Of a stretch of DNA of 64,000 nt, positions 62,319 through 64,000 are shown piece by piece (position 1 is the first letter of the stretch; each line of letters begins with the position of its first letter). The translations under genes were made by a program, and so were the position numbers. The DNA comes from Salisaeta longa DSM 21114 (GTDB lineage: Bacteria > Bacteroidota > Rhodothermia > Rhodothermales > Salinibacteraceae): NCBI RefSeq assembly GCF_000419585.1, contig NZ_ATTH01000001.1, positions 1,448,005-1,512,004 on the forward strand. Reading direction: 5' to 3'. Under the pieces are notes generated by a model. That model searched no databases and had not been told where the DNA came from. It saw only the letters and a list, made by a program, of their open reading frames with translations.

Positions 62319-64000
62319 TCAATGCACGCGCTTCGCCCACTCCGGATTCCACTGCGGGGTGGTGCTCCACCCGCGGCCCGTCCAATACTGCATGGACTGC
62401 ATGTGCGCGCGCACCTCCTCCGTAGTCAAGCGGGCCTCGGGCTGTCCATTCGCGACCATCGTCCGCACCTGCGCGTCGTAGTGGGACGACGTGCCAATCC
62501 ACACCGGCTCCAGATCGTGCGCCAACCGGACAACGATGTAGGGGCAGTTGTCAGGGTCGCCCGATATGTTAGGGCCTTCGTTGATGTACACCTCCAGGTA
62601 CCGCTTCTTTATCGTGAGCCGAAAGGGCTTGCTGTAGGTGTTAACCCGAAGCGTGTGGAAGGCCGTTTGCGGAAGCCGCACGTAGGCCCGCTCGGCTGCC
62701 GAGGCGATGTCGCGTACGTCGTAAGCAGCGGTATGAGGCGCCATGCCCTGGGGGTAGCGCGGATCGAGCACCACCAGGATCGGCTCCTCATAGCTGTTAT
62801 TAATACCGGCCGCGATCAGCTCTTTGATACCATCGCCATCCAAATCAAAGGCCTCCGGCTCGGTGGTAAGATGCCCAGGATGCACGTAGCGGCTTCGTAC
62901 GGTACCCGTTGTCCCGTCGAATTGTACAATGACGCACGGGAAGTAGGGCGAGTGGTTGGCTTGTACCCACACGCGCGGCGGCCCTTGGGCCGTAGCCTTC
63001 GTGATGATCAACGAGCGCGGCACATAGCGATCGCTCGTGTCCACAAACGGCTTCTGTGGAAAGACGAGCCCCGGGCGAATCGCGCGCCGCCAGAGCAGCG
63101 TATCTGCACTCACATTTTTACACTGCACCGTCGGCGCTCCGCCTTGGATCCAGCACACCTCGTTCGTCGCGTCGCCCGCAAGATCGCGCAGCGCATAGCT
63201 ATGGGGCGAGGCGCGCTGTACAAAGTGCTCGCCCACCGTGATTCGGTCTACCACATCGCCGCCTGCATTCACCAAAACCATCTGTTCGCCTTGCAGCCGC
63301 ACCGCTGCCGGATTCTGGTCGATCGGTCCATACAGCATGCCCGCAAGGCCCATGCTCAACAAAACGACGAGCAGAGCAGCAACGGTGGTATAGCGATTGG
63401 CCCAAAGGACGCGCAAGGCGTACTGCGCGCGCCCTTCGGTGGTGCGCACCACAAGGCGGCGGTGCGCAAACGTATCGGAAAGGCTGCGCACACCCACAAC
63501 ATCCAGGTGCCCGTGCGGATGCCGCCGGCGCAACGCGTCGCGGTGAGCAAGCGCCTGTTGCTCTTGCGCGCGGGGCACGGCCAACGTGGTTAGCGGACTA
63601 AAAAACGCGGCGGCAACTTTTGCGGGGAGCGTCTCTTCAGCCACGCTCTTTACCTGCCCGGTGGCCGACACCCGTCCGGTGTACGCCACGGTACGCGGCA
63701 ACGTCTCGCGCACGCGGTTGGCCGCTGCGCACTGCACAGCCGCGCACGTGGCCGCGGCAAGCCCAAGCACCGCCGATGCGCCGTGCAGCGACGTGCGCGG
63801 CGACGGCGCGAAGCGCAAGCTCACATGCCACGCGTCGGCGAGCAGCGACGCCTGGCGCAGGTACTGCTGGGCGCTGTCTTTTATAGCGCGCACCACGCGT
63901 TCCTCCACGGGCGCCGTGAGGGTGAGCCGAGGGCCGCCCACAGCATCTCCTGTACGACGGCACGTGGCCTGGACGGAATACAACGTACCGGCCGCGCGCT
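62319..64000 (-). CDS. Lon-like domain / transmembrane / FG-GAP-like protein, 5' end outside window
   Basis: The frame is open through the window edge; 554 codons follow a TTG at 63983 that is an internal codon, not a start. The N-terminal part looks like a Lon-type S16 protease fold: LYSVQATCRRTGDAVGG at the start, LHGASAVLGLAAATC at the Ser position, and TVAYTGRVSATGQVKSVAEET then LPAKVAAAFF at the Lys position. One helix follows (TVAALLVVLLSMGLAGMLY). The C-terminal ~330 residues are probably outside the cytoplasm and contain DLDGDGIKELIAAGIN, an FG-GAP/VCBS-type repeat. I do not recognise this architecture as a named family, and the catalytic residues need checking by alignment. Confidence 0.6.
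   Translation of the reverse strand, partial: RAAGTLYSVQATCRRTGDAVGGPRLTLTAPVEERVVRAIKDSAQQYLRQASLLADAWHVSLRFAPSPRTSLHGASAVLGLAAATCAAVQCAAANRVRETLPRTVAYTGRVSATGQVKSVAEETLPAKVAAAFFSPLTTLAVPRAQEQQALAHRDALRRRHPHGHLDVVGVRSLSDTFAHRRLVVRTTEGRAQYALRVLWANRYTTVAALLVVLLSMGLAGMLYGPIDQNPAAVRLQGEQMVLVNAGGDVVDRITVGEHFVQRASPHSYALRDLAGDATNEVCWIQGGAPTVQCKNVSADTLLWRRAIRPGLVFPQKPFVDTSDRYVPRSLIITKATAQGPPRVWVQANHSPYFPCVIVQFDGTTGTVRSRYVHPGHLTTEPEAFDLDGDGIKELIAAGINNSYEEPILVVLDPRYPQGMAPHTAAYDVRDIASAAERAYVRLPQTAFHTLRVNTYSKPFRLTIKKRYLEVYINEGPNISGDPDNCPYIVVRLAHDLEPVWIGTSSHYDAQVRTMVANGQPEARLTTEEVRAHMQSMQYWTGRGWSTTPQWNPEWAKRVH

Overview
The window is a gene-dense, GC-rich chromosomal segment of a Bacteroidota bacterium, most likely of the halophilic Rhodothermia/Salinibacter-Salisaeta group. 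The lineage is inferred from four things: type IX secretion features (a PorV-like outer-membrane protein and a secreted protein with a C-terminal sorting domain), a TreS-maltokinase fusion beside GlgE and GlgX, an Mpl murein-recycling ligase, and a membrane protein that recalls haloarchaeal proteins. No ribosomal RNA is present, so this placement is not proof. I recognise about 53 protein genes, one complete tRNA-Arg, one tRNA fragment and one gene fragment.

Layout. 1-2.6 kb: a CysO-type sulfur-carrier cluster (cysteine synthase, JAMM protease, MoaD/ThiS-like carrier, MoeB-rhodanese) closed by a terminator. 2.7-11.2 kb: a secreted GH13 amylase lipoprotein, an ATP-grasp ligase, a type III polyketide synthase, mpl, an outer-membrane barrel and purD. 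11.2-19.2 kb: the alpha-glucan/trehalose block, with the TreS-Mak fusion and glgE on the minus strand, divergent from glgX. 19.2-25.4 kb: clpB, a phasin-DUF2188 fusion, a secreted protein and a SufS-like cysteine desulfurase.

25.1-29.7 kb is the accessory region. A 1030-residue single-chain restriction-modification enzyme lies between two copies of a ~376-bp direct repeat. The repeat contains the 3' end of the cysteine desulfurase gene and the 3' part of a tRNA-Arg gene. The left side has the whole desulfurase and a broken tRNA; the right side has a broken desulfurase and the whole tRNA. That is the structure expected from integration of a circle that carried this segment. No integrase remains.

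29.7-44.7 kb: housekeeping and envelope genes (gamma carbonic anhydrase, murJ, TrpF-like protein, metallo-hydrolase, type IX cargo protein, PGDH, peroxiredoxin, a HAD/polyprenol-kinase-like/lipase operon, mltG, chorismate mutase). 44.7-45.7 kb has no gene but holds a ~280-bp tandem repeat with internal inverted repeats. 45.7-57.0 kb is a long minus-strand run (porV-like, a stand-alone histidine-kinase phosphoacceptor domain, MBL hydrolase, Lon-N domain protein, Na+/solute symporter, GNAT, UvrD-type helicase, rsmE, menF-like isochorismate synthase coupled to a histidine phosphatase, a membrane protein). 57.2-64 kb: CBS protein, rnhA, obg, SDR, lipoprotein, methyltransferase, DinB and an incomplete gene that joins a Lon-like domain, one membrane helix and an FG-GAP-like extracytoplasmic domain.

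No CRISPR array, complete insertion sequence, prophage or rRNA was seen. Long antisense reading frames opposite real genes are a consequence of high GC and are omitted.
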